This document shows, in pieces, positions 42,534-50,206 of a stretch of 64,000 nucleotides of DNA. The stretch spans positions 4,498 through 68,497 of the forward strand of contig NZ_DATLJA010000011.1 in assembly GCF_035539115.1 (NCBI RefSeq), written 5' to 3'. Every line of letters begins with the position of its first letter. The first letter of the stretch is position 1. Source of the DNA: Desulfitobacterium_A sp035539115. Its GTDB lineage: Bacteria > Bacillota > Desulfitobacteriia > Desulfitobacteriales > Desulfitobacteriaceae. The notes beneath the pieces are model-generated. The model was not told the origin of the DNA. It did not search any database and saw nothing but the letters and a program-made list of their open reading frames with translations. The position numbers and the translations under genes are program-made.

Positions 42534-42660
42534 AGAAACAGCCGGTGTTCCAGACATTTTAGCCTGCGTCAAGGGGCATTTTGTAGCAATCAAGCTTAAA
42601 ACGGAAAACGGGCGGTTGTCTAAACTGCAAGAGTACAACATGGATAAAAGTTCACTCCTT
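42534..42660 (+). pseudogene. VRR-NUC nuclease domain remnant
   Basis: The plus strand reads ETAGVPDILACVKGHFVAIK, then LKTENGRLSKLQEYNMDK. G-V-P-D-x-x-A, G-x-F-x-A-I-x-x-K and K-L-x-x-L-Q form the VRR-NUC restriction-like nuclease core common in phages. Start and end are missing. The frame stays open to TAG at 42811-42813 with a Cys-rich tail of uncertain origin. Confidence 0.65.
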
Positions 42661-42813
42661 TTTTTCAAACTAACAGTTCAAGCGGGTCCACCTGGAACAA
42701 CTCCCAATACCATAATATGGAGATACCGAAACATATGTGCCAAGCCTGACAAGCCTTTTACGGAGTGTGATCAATGTTCTGGTAAATGTGGTTGGGAGTT
42801 ACAAATGTGTTAG

Positions 42814-43691
42814 GAGCATGTACGGAGACAACAAATCGAATCACGTTGGCGTCACTTCGTTGAAAGCGCATTTTAGAGCTATGTGTTCCCATGGACGGCA
42901 CATGTGGAGACAGTGGTAGAGCTATATTTAGGTTGAGTGAAAGCCTTGATATCAGCGGGTCCTAGAAGGCATATGTTCTTTTTTGAGTAAGTGACGTATA
43001 GAAAAATATATTTGCCAGATTGTTCTTTATAAATGATCTGACTTTTTATTTTAAATTGAATTACAGTTATTGTATCAATAAAAAATAGAGTAAGTCTTGA
43101 GAAATCAGGGCTTACTCTATTTTGAAATAAGTTTTTCAATTGAGTTTTATACGTACGGCACACGTTGAGACCGTGTGTTGTCTAAAGAAAACACACAGCT
43201 GAAAGTGGCTCTACAGGCTGGTTTGCTGGTCTGCTGGGCCGGTGAGTTGTGTGGTATTTCGGGTTGGATAGGTCCATAGGTGTTTACCCCTGACCCTTTT
43301 TCTCGACCGCCAACACCCTTGGCAAAAATATGCGTTAATTTGGCTTATCACCTTATTTTACCGCACAAATAGATAGAGGTGTAATTATTTTTAACGAACT
43401 GGCGTTTGGGCCGTTAATATTTTTTGTAACAGACTCTGTTAGTGCCAAGTGCATGCCCAGTTTGTTACTGTTTCGGATGGACTAAGAAAAGAGTGATACA
43501 AGAATTTGAACGGGTAGAACTACCGCTTTAGATGAGATAACCGCACATACAAAGGCTGGTCGTTGTGGCTATGAGGTAAATAACCCAGAGGGTTCTCGTT
43601 GCATCGGTAATGTTAAAAGAATGATTGATTCCCTTATCATAAGGGAGTAATAATAAAAGGTTGCCCGACGGCAACCCTAACAGAACTTTAT
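42814..43691. other. Long stretch without a supported gene
   Basis: About 880 bases of apparent debris. AAAATAGAGTAAG (43082-43094) pairs with CTTACTCTATTTT (43111-43123), a good hairpin. ACGGCACATGTGGAGAC near 42895 and ACGGCACACGTTGAGAC near 43154 are similar short direct repeats. A plus-strand frame of about 42 codons ending TAA near 43650 (GRCGYEVNNPEGSRCIGNV) looks coding but has no start and no recognised family. Confidence 0.45.
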
Positions 43692-43847
43692 TTAGCTTTG
43701 GGGTTTAAAGGTTTTACAAATGGTATCATCAGATGTCTGAGCACTGCTGACTTGGTTGTTAACCTCGATACCATCTGCCGTGCAATGGTTACCACTACCC
43801 CAGTGATGGCAGGTATCCACTGAACATTTCAAATTTGACATTACCAT
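43692..43847 (-). CDS. DUF1540 domain protein
   Basis: A 51-residue Cys-rich protein from ATG 43847, 5 bases after GGAGGTGA. It reads LKCSVDTCHHWGSGNHCTAD, then IEV, and ends SDDTICKTFKPQS. The spacing C-x-V-x-x-C-x-x-W-x-x-x-x-x-C-x-A-x-x-I-x-V and final T-x-C-x-T-F is DUF1540, a small probably metal-binding family found in spore-forming Clostridia. It appears intact amid remnants. Function unknown. Confidence 0.85.
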   Translation of the reverse strand: MVMSNLKCSVDTCHHWGSGNHCTADGIEVNNQVSSAQTSDDTICKTFKPQS

Positions 43848-43852
43848 AAAAA

Positions 43853-44044
43853 TCACCTCCAGGCATAATATTTCCAAATGTACATGGGTTTATGTGACTG
43901 GCAATCGTTACTTAGGGTGTCATAAAGGATTTTTATAAGTATGCTCTTTTGTTTTTGCATGAAGTTGGTACTGAAAAAGGTCTCAGCACATGCATTATCC
44001 CAACAATTTTTCTGAAAAATGTCCTTCAAAGCGTGATAGCCCAA
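43853..44044 (-). pseudogene. IS3-family transposase (OrfB) remnant
   Basis: The minus frame reads FQKNCWDNACAETFFSTNFM. N-C-W-D-N-A-x-A-E-x-F-F-S is the signature of the IS3 family integrase core just before its last catalytic Glu. Only about 60 residues remain and the rest (ILYDTLSNDCQSH) is diverged. It sits at the edge where the mntH N-terminal remnant ends. Confidence 0.7.
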
Positions 44045-44094
44045 AGCAAAATATTGACTGGACGGCTAAACTGGCGGCTGCAATGGGTTGCGAG

Positions 44095-44365
44095 ATCCAC
44101 TCCGGTGACGATACCTAGCTTAGCTGATAGAGTTTGCAGGAAAATCGCCATCAGGTTACTCCAGAGAAACCCATAAGAGGGAGTAGTTGAAATTGGAACC
44201 GCCGCTTATGTTCGTCGCGAAATTTCCTGGGTCGATGTAGGCGCCACTGACGATAAAGGCTGGACCGACATAGCGTAAAAAAGATTTGGCCTTCTCCCGC
44301 CAGGTTTCTTCTTTAAGTGGGAGTAGAACGGAAACGTTTTGTAAGGAGAGAGGATTATCACTCAT
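44095..44365 (-). pseudogene. Nramp (MntH) N-terminal remnant, frameshifted
   Basis: From ATG 44365 the frame gives KSFLRYVGPAFIVSGAYIDP, GNFATNISGGSNFNYSLLWV, then a stop. Shifting frame at about 44165 continues LWSNLMAIFLQTLSAKLGIV and fades near 44095 next to IS3-like sequence. It matches the first 95 residues of MntH. Together with 37511-37783 it forms a second, destroyed mntH whose middle (about 240 residues) is missing. Confidence 0.88.
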
Positions 44366-44508
44366 ATTTTCACCGTCTCTTTTTCTCGGATCGTGAAGTG
44401 ACCCATTTCTAGCGTATAGGGCTGGTGTGGAAGGGGTGAGCGCTTCGAAGTGGAAAGATATGGTGAGATAGTATACAATAGAATTTAAAAGATGAGGAGG
44501 AAGTCAAT

Positions 44509-45618
44509 GTGTTTGAAAACGACATACTCGTTGCAGGAGGAGATCCTGGCTTTGGGGCGATCAAACTCGATGTTGGAGATAGAAAAGTGCTTTTTCCAGC
44601 TGTGATCTGTCAGGGAAATGAGAGGATTTTCTCGACGTTAGGAAATGCTATCGTGACCCGCGGCTCGGAATTAGAGGGTCAGATCAATTCTCTTGATGTT
44701 GTCGTAAAAAACAATTCGACGGGTGCAGAAAATCATTATTTTATGGGTAATTTAGCCGAAAACCTCAATCCTAATGAAGCTCATTATTGCTGGGACGAGG
44801 ATAAATCAACGGATGAAGAGGCCACAGCCCTGCTCGTGGTTGCTTTAGCGTTAGCGCAGAAAACCCCCAAAGCCAATATTTATTTAGGAACGGGTGTTCC
44901 GGTCAAATATTATGCGGCTCTCAAAGATAAATACGAAGCGCAACTTAAAGGCTCTTGGTCAGTAGCGTTCCTCTCTGGCCCGTTTAAGGGACAGACTCGT
45001 CAGTTGACGATTATCCGGTCTCGTGTTTTGCCTCAGAGTTATGGTGTCTTCATCAAGGAAACCTTGAATGAGTACGGAATGCCGATCAGTCCTAAGCTTT
45101 TTAATGGCTATGTCGTGGTGATTGATCCGGGTTTTCGTACGACGGATATCGCAACCTTCTATGATGGGGTGATGCTGGATCCGCCAAATTCCTTCAGTAT
45201 TGAAAAAGGCTTAAAATGGGCCTATACTGGGGTCGCAGAAAAGTTAAAGGAAATGAGTGCCAATCATCAAAATCCAATTGAAACAGACGATCAAGAGTTG
45301 GATAAAATCTTCCGTGTCCATGGAGGACAATACCCTTGGAGCAACGGGACGATCAATTTAAATCCGGTCATGAATCAAATGCTAGCTCAGCTCGGCACGG
45401 ATATTTCGCGTGAAGTGAAGAAAGCAATGAAACCCATGCTCGGAAAAATTCATACGGTGCTCGTTGCGGGTAAGGTTGGCGAACTTGTCTTTGAACATCT
45501 TCAGTTAGAGAATAAAGTCTTAATTGAGGACCCACAGTTTGGCAATGCGACCGGGTTCCGGATTATGGCGGCGAATTTGGTTAACAGCCTGACAAAAAAG
45601 GCTAATGTCAATCCATGA
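44509..45618 (+). CDS. ParM/Alp-type actin-like protein
   Basis: A 369-residue actin-fold ATPase of the ParM/StbA group, which forms filaments that usually segregate plasmids. Phosphate-1 loop is GGDPGFGAIKL (about residues 10-20). IYLGTGVPVKYY is the conserved interdomain segment, VVVIDPGFRTTDIATFYDG is phosphate-2, and HTVLVAGKVGEL is near the adenosine site. GTG 44509 follows GAGGAGG. The next gene overlaps its stop (ATGA), as in parM-parR pairs. No plasmid replication genes are nearby. Confidence 0.85.
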   Translation: MFENDILVAGGDPGFGAIKLDVGDRKVLFPAVICQGNERIFSTLGNAIVTRGSELEGQINSLDVVVKNNSTGAENHYFMGNLAENLNPNEAHYCWDEDKSTDEEATALLVVALALAQKTPKANIYLGTGVPVKYYAALKDKYEAQLKGSWSVAFLSGPFKGQTRQLTIIRSRVLPQSYGVFIKETLNEYGMPISPKLFNGYVVVIDPGFRTTDIATFYDGVMLDPPNSFSIEKGLKWAYTGVAEKLKEMSANHQNPIETDDQELDKIFRVHGGQYPWSNGTINLNPVMNQMLAQLGTDISREVKKAMKPMLGKIHTVLVAGKVGELVFEHLQLENKVLIEDPQFGNATGFRIMAANLVNSLTKKANVNP

Positions 45619-46115
45619 TGACGGAACAACCTTTTTTGCCTTTGTTTTTTAATAGTGAGGATGAAGACCTTTGGACTCAACTTCAGAAATTTTCCCCGGA
45701 AAAACGGTGTGAAATAACGAAACAGGCCTTACACGAATTTTTGCAAGACCATCCTGGGCTAATTTTACCAGGACAGTCTGTGTCCGAACTACCTTTTTCT
45801 GAGCTAACATCATCTAAAGATGTCAAAGCTAAAGAAGCTAAAGAAGTTAAAGAATTTGCTGGTAATGTTACAGAGGAAAAAGGTGATCTCCGATCCGAAA
45901 AGGAGATCATGGACGAAGGTGACTGTTCAACTGGAAGAGAAGGATTAAACGTTCAAGAAGAGTTCAGTTTAGAGTCTCTTTTCGAGGTTAGCACGGTTGA
46001 AACCAGGCCCGATCCGCTACAAAATTTGCTTTCGATTATTGGGGAGGAAGAGGATGAAGAGGTAATTTGCCTTTTGCGTGGAGCGGCCGAGAAAAATAAG
46101 GAGCAAAGCAAGTAA
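45615..46115 (+). CDS. Small acidic partner of the actin-like protein
   Basis: A 166-residue protein starting within the stop of the actin-like gene. The N-terminal 50 residues (DLWTQLQKFSPEKRCEITKQ, ALHEFLQDHP) look like a short helical or ribbon-helix-helix unit such as in ParR adaptors. The middle is Lys/Glu-rich and probably disordered (DVKAKEAKEVKEF). The acidic C-terminus has two helical segments (LQNLLSIIGEEEDEEVICLL). The role as filament adaptor is inferred from the overlap. No family is recognised with certainty. Confidence 0.6.
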   Translation: MMTEQPFLPLFFNSEDEDLWTQLQKFSPEKRCEITKQALHEFLQDHPGLILPGQSVSELPFSELTSSKDVKAKEAKEVKEFAGNVTEEKGDLRSEKEIMDEGDCSTGREGLNVQEEFSLESLFEVSTVETRPDPLQNLLSIIGEEEDEEVICLLRGAAEKNKEQSK

Positions 46116-46218
46116 AATTAAATCCTACGTGACAAACTCGAGATTTAGCTAAAGTTGTCGCTTGACGTAATCTGTACATTAAACTATAGTAATTATTAAA
46201 GAAATAAGGAGAATAACT

Positions 46219-46254
46219 GTGGAAGATCCTTTACCCCCAAAAACAAATAAATAG
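46219..46254 (+). CDS. Short Asp/Glu/Pro-rich leader ORF ahead of the CNNM gene
   Basis: AAGGAG (46206-46211) is 7 bases before GTG 46219, which opens an 11-codon frame: M-E-D-P-L-P-P-K-T-N-K, then TAG. It lies about 115 bases before a CNNM/CorC-type transporter gene and is followed by a strong hairpin. The acidic plus proline pattern at the start recalls MgtL-type leader peptides, where such codons stall or split the ribosome at low Mg2+. The function here is a hypothesis. Confidence 0.5.
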   Translation: MEDPLPPKTNK

Positions 46255-46263
46255 TTTTAAAGT

Positions 46264-46293
46264 AGGTGCCAAGAGCTTTATTCTTAGGCGCCT
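46264..46293 (+). terminator. Hairpin between leader ORF and CNNM gene, possible attenuator
   Basis: AGGTGCCAAGA (46264-46274) pairs with TCTTAGGCGCCT (46282-46293) with one bulged A and one wobble. It starts 10 bases after the leader stop, so a ribosome on the leader would affect it. TAGTTGTTATT follows, a weak T tract. A second small stem CGCA-GAAA-TGCG is at 46305-46316. Confidence 0.55.
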
Positions 46294-46370
46294 TAGTTGT
46301 TATTCGCAGAAATGCGCGGAAGTCAGTTTGAAATTGAAGGAAAGCTTAAAAGCTAAAGGAGGAAGTTTCG

Positions 46371-47729
46371 ATCGAAGGTGTCATATGGAGCGCGATAAAA
46401 ATTCTCGTTGCCCTATTATTGGTTGCTTTAAACGGTTTTTTCGTTCTCGCAGAGTTTGCCCTGGTTAAAGTACGCAGAACGCGCCTAGCTGAATTAGCAG
46501 AATCAGGTTCAAGTCAAGCTAATTTGGCGCTTGAGGTCACCTCTAAGCTCGATACTTATTTATCCGCTACTCAATTGGGAATTACCTTAGCTTCTTTAGG
46601 CCTAGGTTGGTTAGGAGAACCTGCGATTGCAACGATTCTCAATCCATTTTTTCAACGTTTTTTTGGCGGGGATGACCTCGTAATCCATTCTGTTTCTGCT
46701 GGCATAGCATTTATCCTCATTACGTTTTTACATATTGTTTTGGGAGAACTGGTCCCGAAATCTTTGGCTATTCAAAATGCGGAAGTTGCGGCTTTAAAAA
46801 CAGCGGGTCCGATAAAAGCATTCTACAAGGTATTTTACCCCCTGATCCGAGCTTTGAATGGTCTATCTAATCTTGTACTTCGGCTAGGAAAGATCAAGCC
46901 TGCTAATGAAGCGGATTTGTCGCACTCCGAAGAAGAATTGAGAATGTTGGTCGATGCAAGTCAGCGAAATGGTTTTCTCGATAAAATGGAGGGAAAACTG
47001 TTAGATAATGTTTTCGAGTTTTCAGATCGCGTGGTCAGTGAGGTTATGGTTCCGCGCCAGGATATGGTCACCATTTTTACCGAGGATAGCTTAGAAGAAG
47101 CGTTAGCAGTCGTCAAAAAATATGGACATACGCGTTATCCACTCTGTGAAGACAACAAGGATAATGTCATTGGCTTAGTGCATATGCGAGATTTATTGGG
47201 TTTGGCGGATAATCCAGAAACCACCTCGATTACTCAAGTGAAACGTGAAATTCTCGTTGTTCCGGAAGGAATGCCCATCTCTCATCTTGTCCAAAAAATG
47301 CGGAGTCAGCGGACCCATCTGGCTGTTGTGGTGGATGAATTTGGTGGGACTGCCGGGATGGTCACGATTGAAGATTTATTGGAAGAGCTCGTTGGGGAGA
47401 TCTATGACGAGTTTGAGGATGTTCCGTCTTCGGAGATTGTTAAAGTTCAAGAGGGGGAATACCTGATTAATGGACGGGTACTTCTCGATGATGTCTCAGA
47501 GCTGTTAAGAATTTCCTTGGAAGACGAGTCAGTATCGACGATCGGAGGATATGTCTTTGCTCGCCTGGGACGAACGCCGGTCAAAGGAGACGTTGTCGAA
47601 TTTGATGGGTATCTGTTTCAAGTCACTGAGGTTAAGGGCTTCCGCATTATACGGATTAAGACTCAAAAAAAGCCAAAACTTGATATCAAAGAGGAACGAA
47701 ATGAAAAGGCTCTCCCAAAGCCTGAATAA
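46371..47729 (+). CDS. CNNM/CorC-family (DUF21-CBS-CorC_HlyC) transporter
   Basis: Probable Mg2+ exporter of the CorB/MpfA type, often called hemolysin C family. From 46371 it has 452 residues: a DUF21 membrane domain (LNGFFVLAEFALVKVRRTRL; LGLGWLGEPA; HIVLGELVPKSLAI), a CBS pair (VMVPRQDMVTIF to HLAVVVDEFGGTAGMVTIED), and a C-terminal CorC_HlyC domain. A TTG at 46419 is the first usual start, but it falls inside helix 1. AAAGGAGG (46355-46362) is 8 bases before ATC 46371, and the frame from there gives IEGVIWSAIKILVALLL, completing the helix, so initiation at AUC is likely. Confidence 0.85.
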   Translation: MEGVIWSAIKILVALLLVALNGFFVLAEFALVKVRRTRLAELAESGSSQANLALEVTSKLDTYLSATQLGITLASLGLGWLGEPAIATILNPFFQRFFGGDDLVIHSVSAGIAFILITFLHIVLGELVPKSLAIQNAEVAALKTAGPIKAFYKVFYPLIRALNGLSNLVLRLGKIKPANEADLSHSEEELRMLVDASQRNGFLDKMEGKLLDNVFEFSDRVVSEVMVPRQDMVTIFTEDSLEEALAVVKKYGHTRYPLCEDNKDNVIGLVHMRDLLGLADNPETTSITQVKREILVVPEGMPISHLVQKMRSQRTHLAVVVDEFGGTAGMVTIEDLLEELVGEIYDEFEDVPSSEIVKVQEGEYLINGRVLLDDVSELLRISLEDESVSTIGGYVFARLGRTPVKGDVVEFDGYLFQVTEVKGFRIIRIKTQKKPKLDIKEERNEKALPKPE

Positions 47730-47758
47730 ATCCAGTTGGAGTCTTCGAGTTGTAAAAA

Positions 47759-47808
47759 GGAGCTGTCTCAGAAATAGAAGTTCAAATTTCTATTTTCTAG
47801 ACAGCTCC
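47759..47808 (+). terminator. Terminator after the CNNM gene
   Basis: GGAGCTGTCT (47759-47768) pairs with AGACAGCTCC (47799-47808), and the inner arms GAAATAGAA and TTCTATTTT extend the stem. It is followed by CTTTGTTTAT. Confidence 0.8.
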
Positions 47809-47813
47809 CTTTG

Positions 47814-48001
47814 TTTATACTAACAGAAAGTATAAATTGGGGGGCAGATAGTATAAGTGCAACCAGCGGCTTTCGTTCTCCTACGATGCATGTATTTATG
47901 TTCGGCAGGATAAGGCAACTAGGGCTAGCACCTTCGCTAGGGCTTGGTACTAGCCAAGTTTTCTTTATCGCTGAAGCTCGGTGAAAGCCGGGTTTTCTTT
48001 A
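47814..48001 (-). repeat. Dispersed repeat, copy B (188 bp)
   Basis: This is the inverted-orientation relative of 32331-32429. It shares TTTATACTAACAGAAAGTAT, GGCAGATAGTATAAGTGCAA, CCAGCGGCTTTCGTTCTC and, at the far end, GGTGAAAGCCGGGTTTTCTTTA. About 90 extra bases sit in the centre (47881-47970), with their own dyad GGGCTAGC...GCTAGGG. Both copies lie just after genes. Confidence 0.75.
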
Positions 48002-48013
48002 TTTGATTCTTTT

Positions 48014-48433
48014 TTAAAAACCAAAATCGTATTCAGCATCATCCGGATAAGTCTCAGGATCGGCTATTTTTATAGCGACACAGGCTGTAACAACCCCAAA
48101 AAGCAGATTACTTAGGAGATCCAGAAGTTCACTGCGACATTTCCTGTGTTTACAAAGATATCTGTCGTTCTTGCCTCTCGCGCTGTAAAAAAAGGCCCAG
48201 AGAAGCACACCGAAGCTCGCCCCTTTGACAATATGTCTATCTTTACCAGTCTTTTTTAGATAATAGACGAGCGGAATCCCTAAAACGGCCCCAGATACTA
48301 AATCTGCAAATCGATGAGTTGGCAGATTTTTTTGCTTTCGCTTTTTTGTGTGATGAGGTTCAAATAACACCATGCATTTGGCTAAATAGCCAATCAAGCC
48401 ACTAACCATACCTAAAGAAATTGATGAGCGCAT
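48014..48433 (-). CDS. Membrane protein of unknown family
   Basis: A 139-residue protein from ATG 48433, 7 bases after GGCGGTG (GTG 48442 is in frame but lacks a site). Segments ISLGMVSGLIGYLAKCMVLF, FADLVSGAVLGIPLVYYL, ASFGVLLWAFFYSA and LLDLLSNLLFGVVTACVAIKI look membrane-embedded or peripheral. A Cys/His pair cluster YLCKHRKCRSEL sits in a loop. The architecture resembles small Peptococcaceae-specific membrane proteins, but I do not recognise a named family. Confidence 0.5.
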   Translation of the reverse strand: MRSSISLGMVSGLIGYLAKCMVLFEPHHTKKRKQKNLPTHRFADLVSGAVLGIPLVYYLKKTGKDRHIVKGASFGVLLWAFFYSARGKNDRYLCKHRKCRSELLDLLSNLLFGVVTACVAIKIADPETYPDDAEYDFGF

Positions 48434-48614
48434 TTTCTTCACCGCCTTGTCCTAAATTCCCTACTATTTTTCCCGTTCCCTCAAGATTCATGAATAGAAA
48501 TTGAAGGAATAAAGGGGAAAAAAGAGGGAAAAATAAGATGCGTTTCTGCTCATTCTAAAATTGAGTGAAGTAGAGGATCGATTTTGTTTAAGGAAAGGAG
48601 TAAGAAATCTAAAT

Positions 48615-49292
48615 ATGCTGATTATTATTACGCGAACCCTTATCCTCTACGCTCTAGTTGTCGTGGCCTTGCGTATTATGGGTAAACGGGAAATTGGGCA
48701 ATTGCAGCCCTTCGACCTCGTCATTATTCTTATGATTTCAGAGTTGGCTGCGATTCCGAGCGAAAATGTTGGGATCCCATTGATCGCTGGAATTATTCCC
48801 ATTCTCGTACTTTTGTTGGCTAGTATCTTGCTCGGACAGATCGAGATGAAAAGCGAACGGGCGAGGGCTATTTTAAATGGCACTCCGTCCATTTTAATTG
48901 AACGAGGAAAAATTATCGAATCTGAACTCAAACGGAATCGTTATAATTTATCTGACCTACTAGAGGAATTGCGCATTAAAAATATTCCTAATATTGCTGA
49001 TGTCGAGTTTGCCGTTCTAGAAACGAATGGTCAGGTCAGTGTCCTTTCGAAATCTTTCAAAAGGCCTCTGACTCCCGAAGATCTCAATATGTCTCCTCCG
49101 TTTGAGGGGTTGCCCACTGTATTAATCATGGATGGAAAATTGAATCCAGCTGGTCTCCAGCATCTGAGTAAAGATATCCAGTGGTTAAAGGATGAACTTG
49201 AAAAGCAGAGCGTAAATCGGATTGAAGATGTTTTACTCGCAAGTCTCGATACATCTGAAAGGCTTTTTGTCCAAAAAAAACTCAATTGCTAG
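48615..49292 (+). CDS. DUF421 (YetF-like) membrane protein
   Basis: A 225-residue protein. Three N-terminal helices (IIITRTLILYALVVVALRIM, LVIILMISELAAIPS, IPLIAGIIPILVLLLASILL) precede the soluble DUF421 domain with NGTPSILIERGKI and LRIKNIPNIADVEFAVLETNG. GKREIGQLQPFDLV is the family signature. Spore-related YetF/SpoVA-neighbour proteins belong here and germination roles have been reported for some. The start ATG 48615 is chosen over upstream frames without RBS; AAAGGAG is 14 bases away. It forms a pair with the DUF4363 gene, 19 bases on. Confidence 0.88.
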   Translation: MLIIITRTLILYALVVVALRIMGKREIGQLQPFDLVIILMISELAAIPSENVGIPLIAGIIPILVLLLASILLGQIEMKSERARAILNGTPSILIERGKIIESELKRNRYNLSDLLEELRIKNIPNIADVEFAVLETNGQVSVLSKSFKRPLTPEDLNMSPPFEGLPTVLIMDGKLNPAGLQHLSKDIQWLKDELEKQSVNRIEDVLLASLDTSERLFVQKKLNC

Positions 49293-49311
49293 CTAAAGGG
49301 GGATGAAAGGC

Positions 49312-49692
49312 ATGAGGTCTTATGTAATTACGGTTGTAATCGTTACGCTACTCGCTGGAGGCTCCTTTTGGAGTAACCATTATATTAGTAGTTCAACTGA
49401 AGAATTAGTCAAGGCTATTGATCAGGTTGAAGAGCAAATTTACAACCAAGATTGGGATAAAGCGAAAAGTCAATTGCAACAGTTGAAACAAGATTGGGAT
49501 GTAACCAAAAACGTATGGAGTGTCTTAGTGACCCATCAGGAAATCGACACTATCGATATTGGACTAAAGCGTCTGGGGGAATATGTTCAGTTTAAAAGTC
49601 CTATTTTAGCAGAAGGTGAGTTGTCTGCCTTACGCTTACTGTTTGATCACATCTCAGATACGGAAGCCTTTAATCTCAAAAACGTTTTCTAG
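49312..49692 (+). CDS. DUF4363 protein
   Basis: A 126-residue protein with one N-terminal membrane anchor (SYVITVVIVTLLAGGSFWS) and an extracytoplasmic helical domain (ELVKAIDQVEEQIYNQDWDK, WDVTKNVWSVLVTHQEID). This is the DUF4363 family, which commonly follows DUF421 in spore-forming Clostridia. ATG 49312 is 9 bases after AAAGGGGG; the ATG at 49303 touches that site. Function unknown. Confidence 0.85.
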   Translation: MRSYVITVVIVTLLAGGSFWSNHYISSSTEELVKAIDQVEEQIYNQDWDKAKSQLQQLKQDWDVTKNVWSVLVTHQEIDTIDIGLKRLGEYVQFKSPILAEGELSALRLLFDHISDTEAFNLKNVF

Positions 49693-49718
49693 AAAAAGAA
49701 AGAACCAGCGGAATATAA

Positions 49719-49753
49719 CGAGGGGTTCTACCCTCCTTTAAAGGGAGAACCCC
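49719..49753 (+). terminator. Terminator after the DUF4363 gene
   Basis: GGGGTTCTACCCTCCTTT (from 49720) pairs with AAAGGGAGAACCCC (to 49753), flanked by convergent DUF4363 and DUF1657 genes. Confidence 0.75.
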
Positions 49754-49773
49754 AGTGTTAAATAACCGAATAA

Positions 49774-49986
49774 TTAGCCTTGAGAGGGTTGATTTAACCC
49801 GTTGTTGGACTCAATGTAGTTCAAACGGCTGTTGAGTTGTGCCACATGGCGTTGCATGTCAGTTGACATATCCTGGAACATTTGTTTAGCTGATTGATCC
49901 TGAGTAGAAGTCGCGAAGGTTTCATACGTTCCTAATGCAGATTTTGCGGCTGCTGCCGCTTTTTGCATGTCTTGTTGTACGGTCAA
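49774..49986 (-). CDS. DUF1657 protein
   Basis: A 70-residue helical protein: MTVQQDMQKAAAAAKSALGT, YETFATSTQDQSAKQMFQDM, then HVAQLNSRLNYIESNN. This is DUF1657, a family restricted to spore formers and often found beside DUF421 and SpoVA genes. GGGGG RBS precedes ATG 49986. The role is unknown but probably sporulation-linked. Confidence 0.88.
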   Translation of the reverse strand: MTVQQDMQKAAAAAKSALGTYETFATSTQDQSAKQMFQDMSTDMQRHVAQLNSRLNYIESNNGLNQPSQG

Positions 49987-50206
49987 GAAGAATCCCCCCT
50001 TAATTTTGTATTGTCATTTCTTTGTTTTTGCAAACAGTCTTAGTATATGAGTCGAGCCGTATTCTATAAGGACAAAGTTTTGGAGAGATTGGCAGTCTAC
50101 AGGAAATTTATCTTAAATTGAGTATAGAAGTATGTTCAGAGATACTCCGTATAATACTATGGAGTGTCTGACCAGGGAGTAAGGATTGTGCAATGAGGAG
50201 AGGCGT

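Noticed and set aside
42879..43163. 94-codon minus-strand frame
   Set aside because: It runs through a hairpin, has odd composition, no RBS and no motif; likely chance.
43949..44176. 75-codon plus-strand frame
   Set aside because: It is antisense to the IS3-like and mntH remnants.
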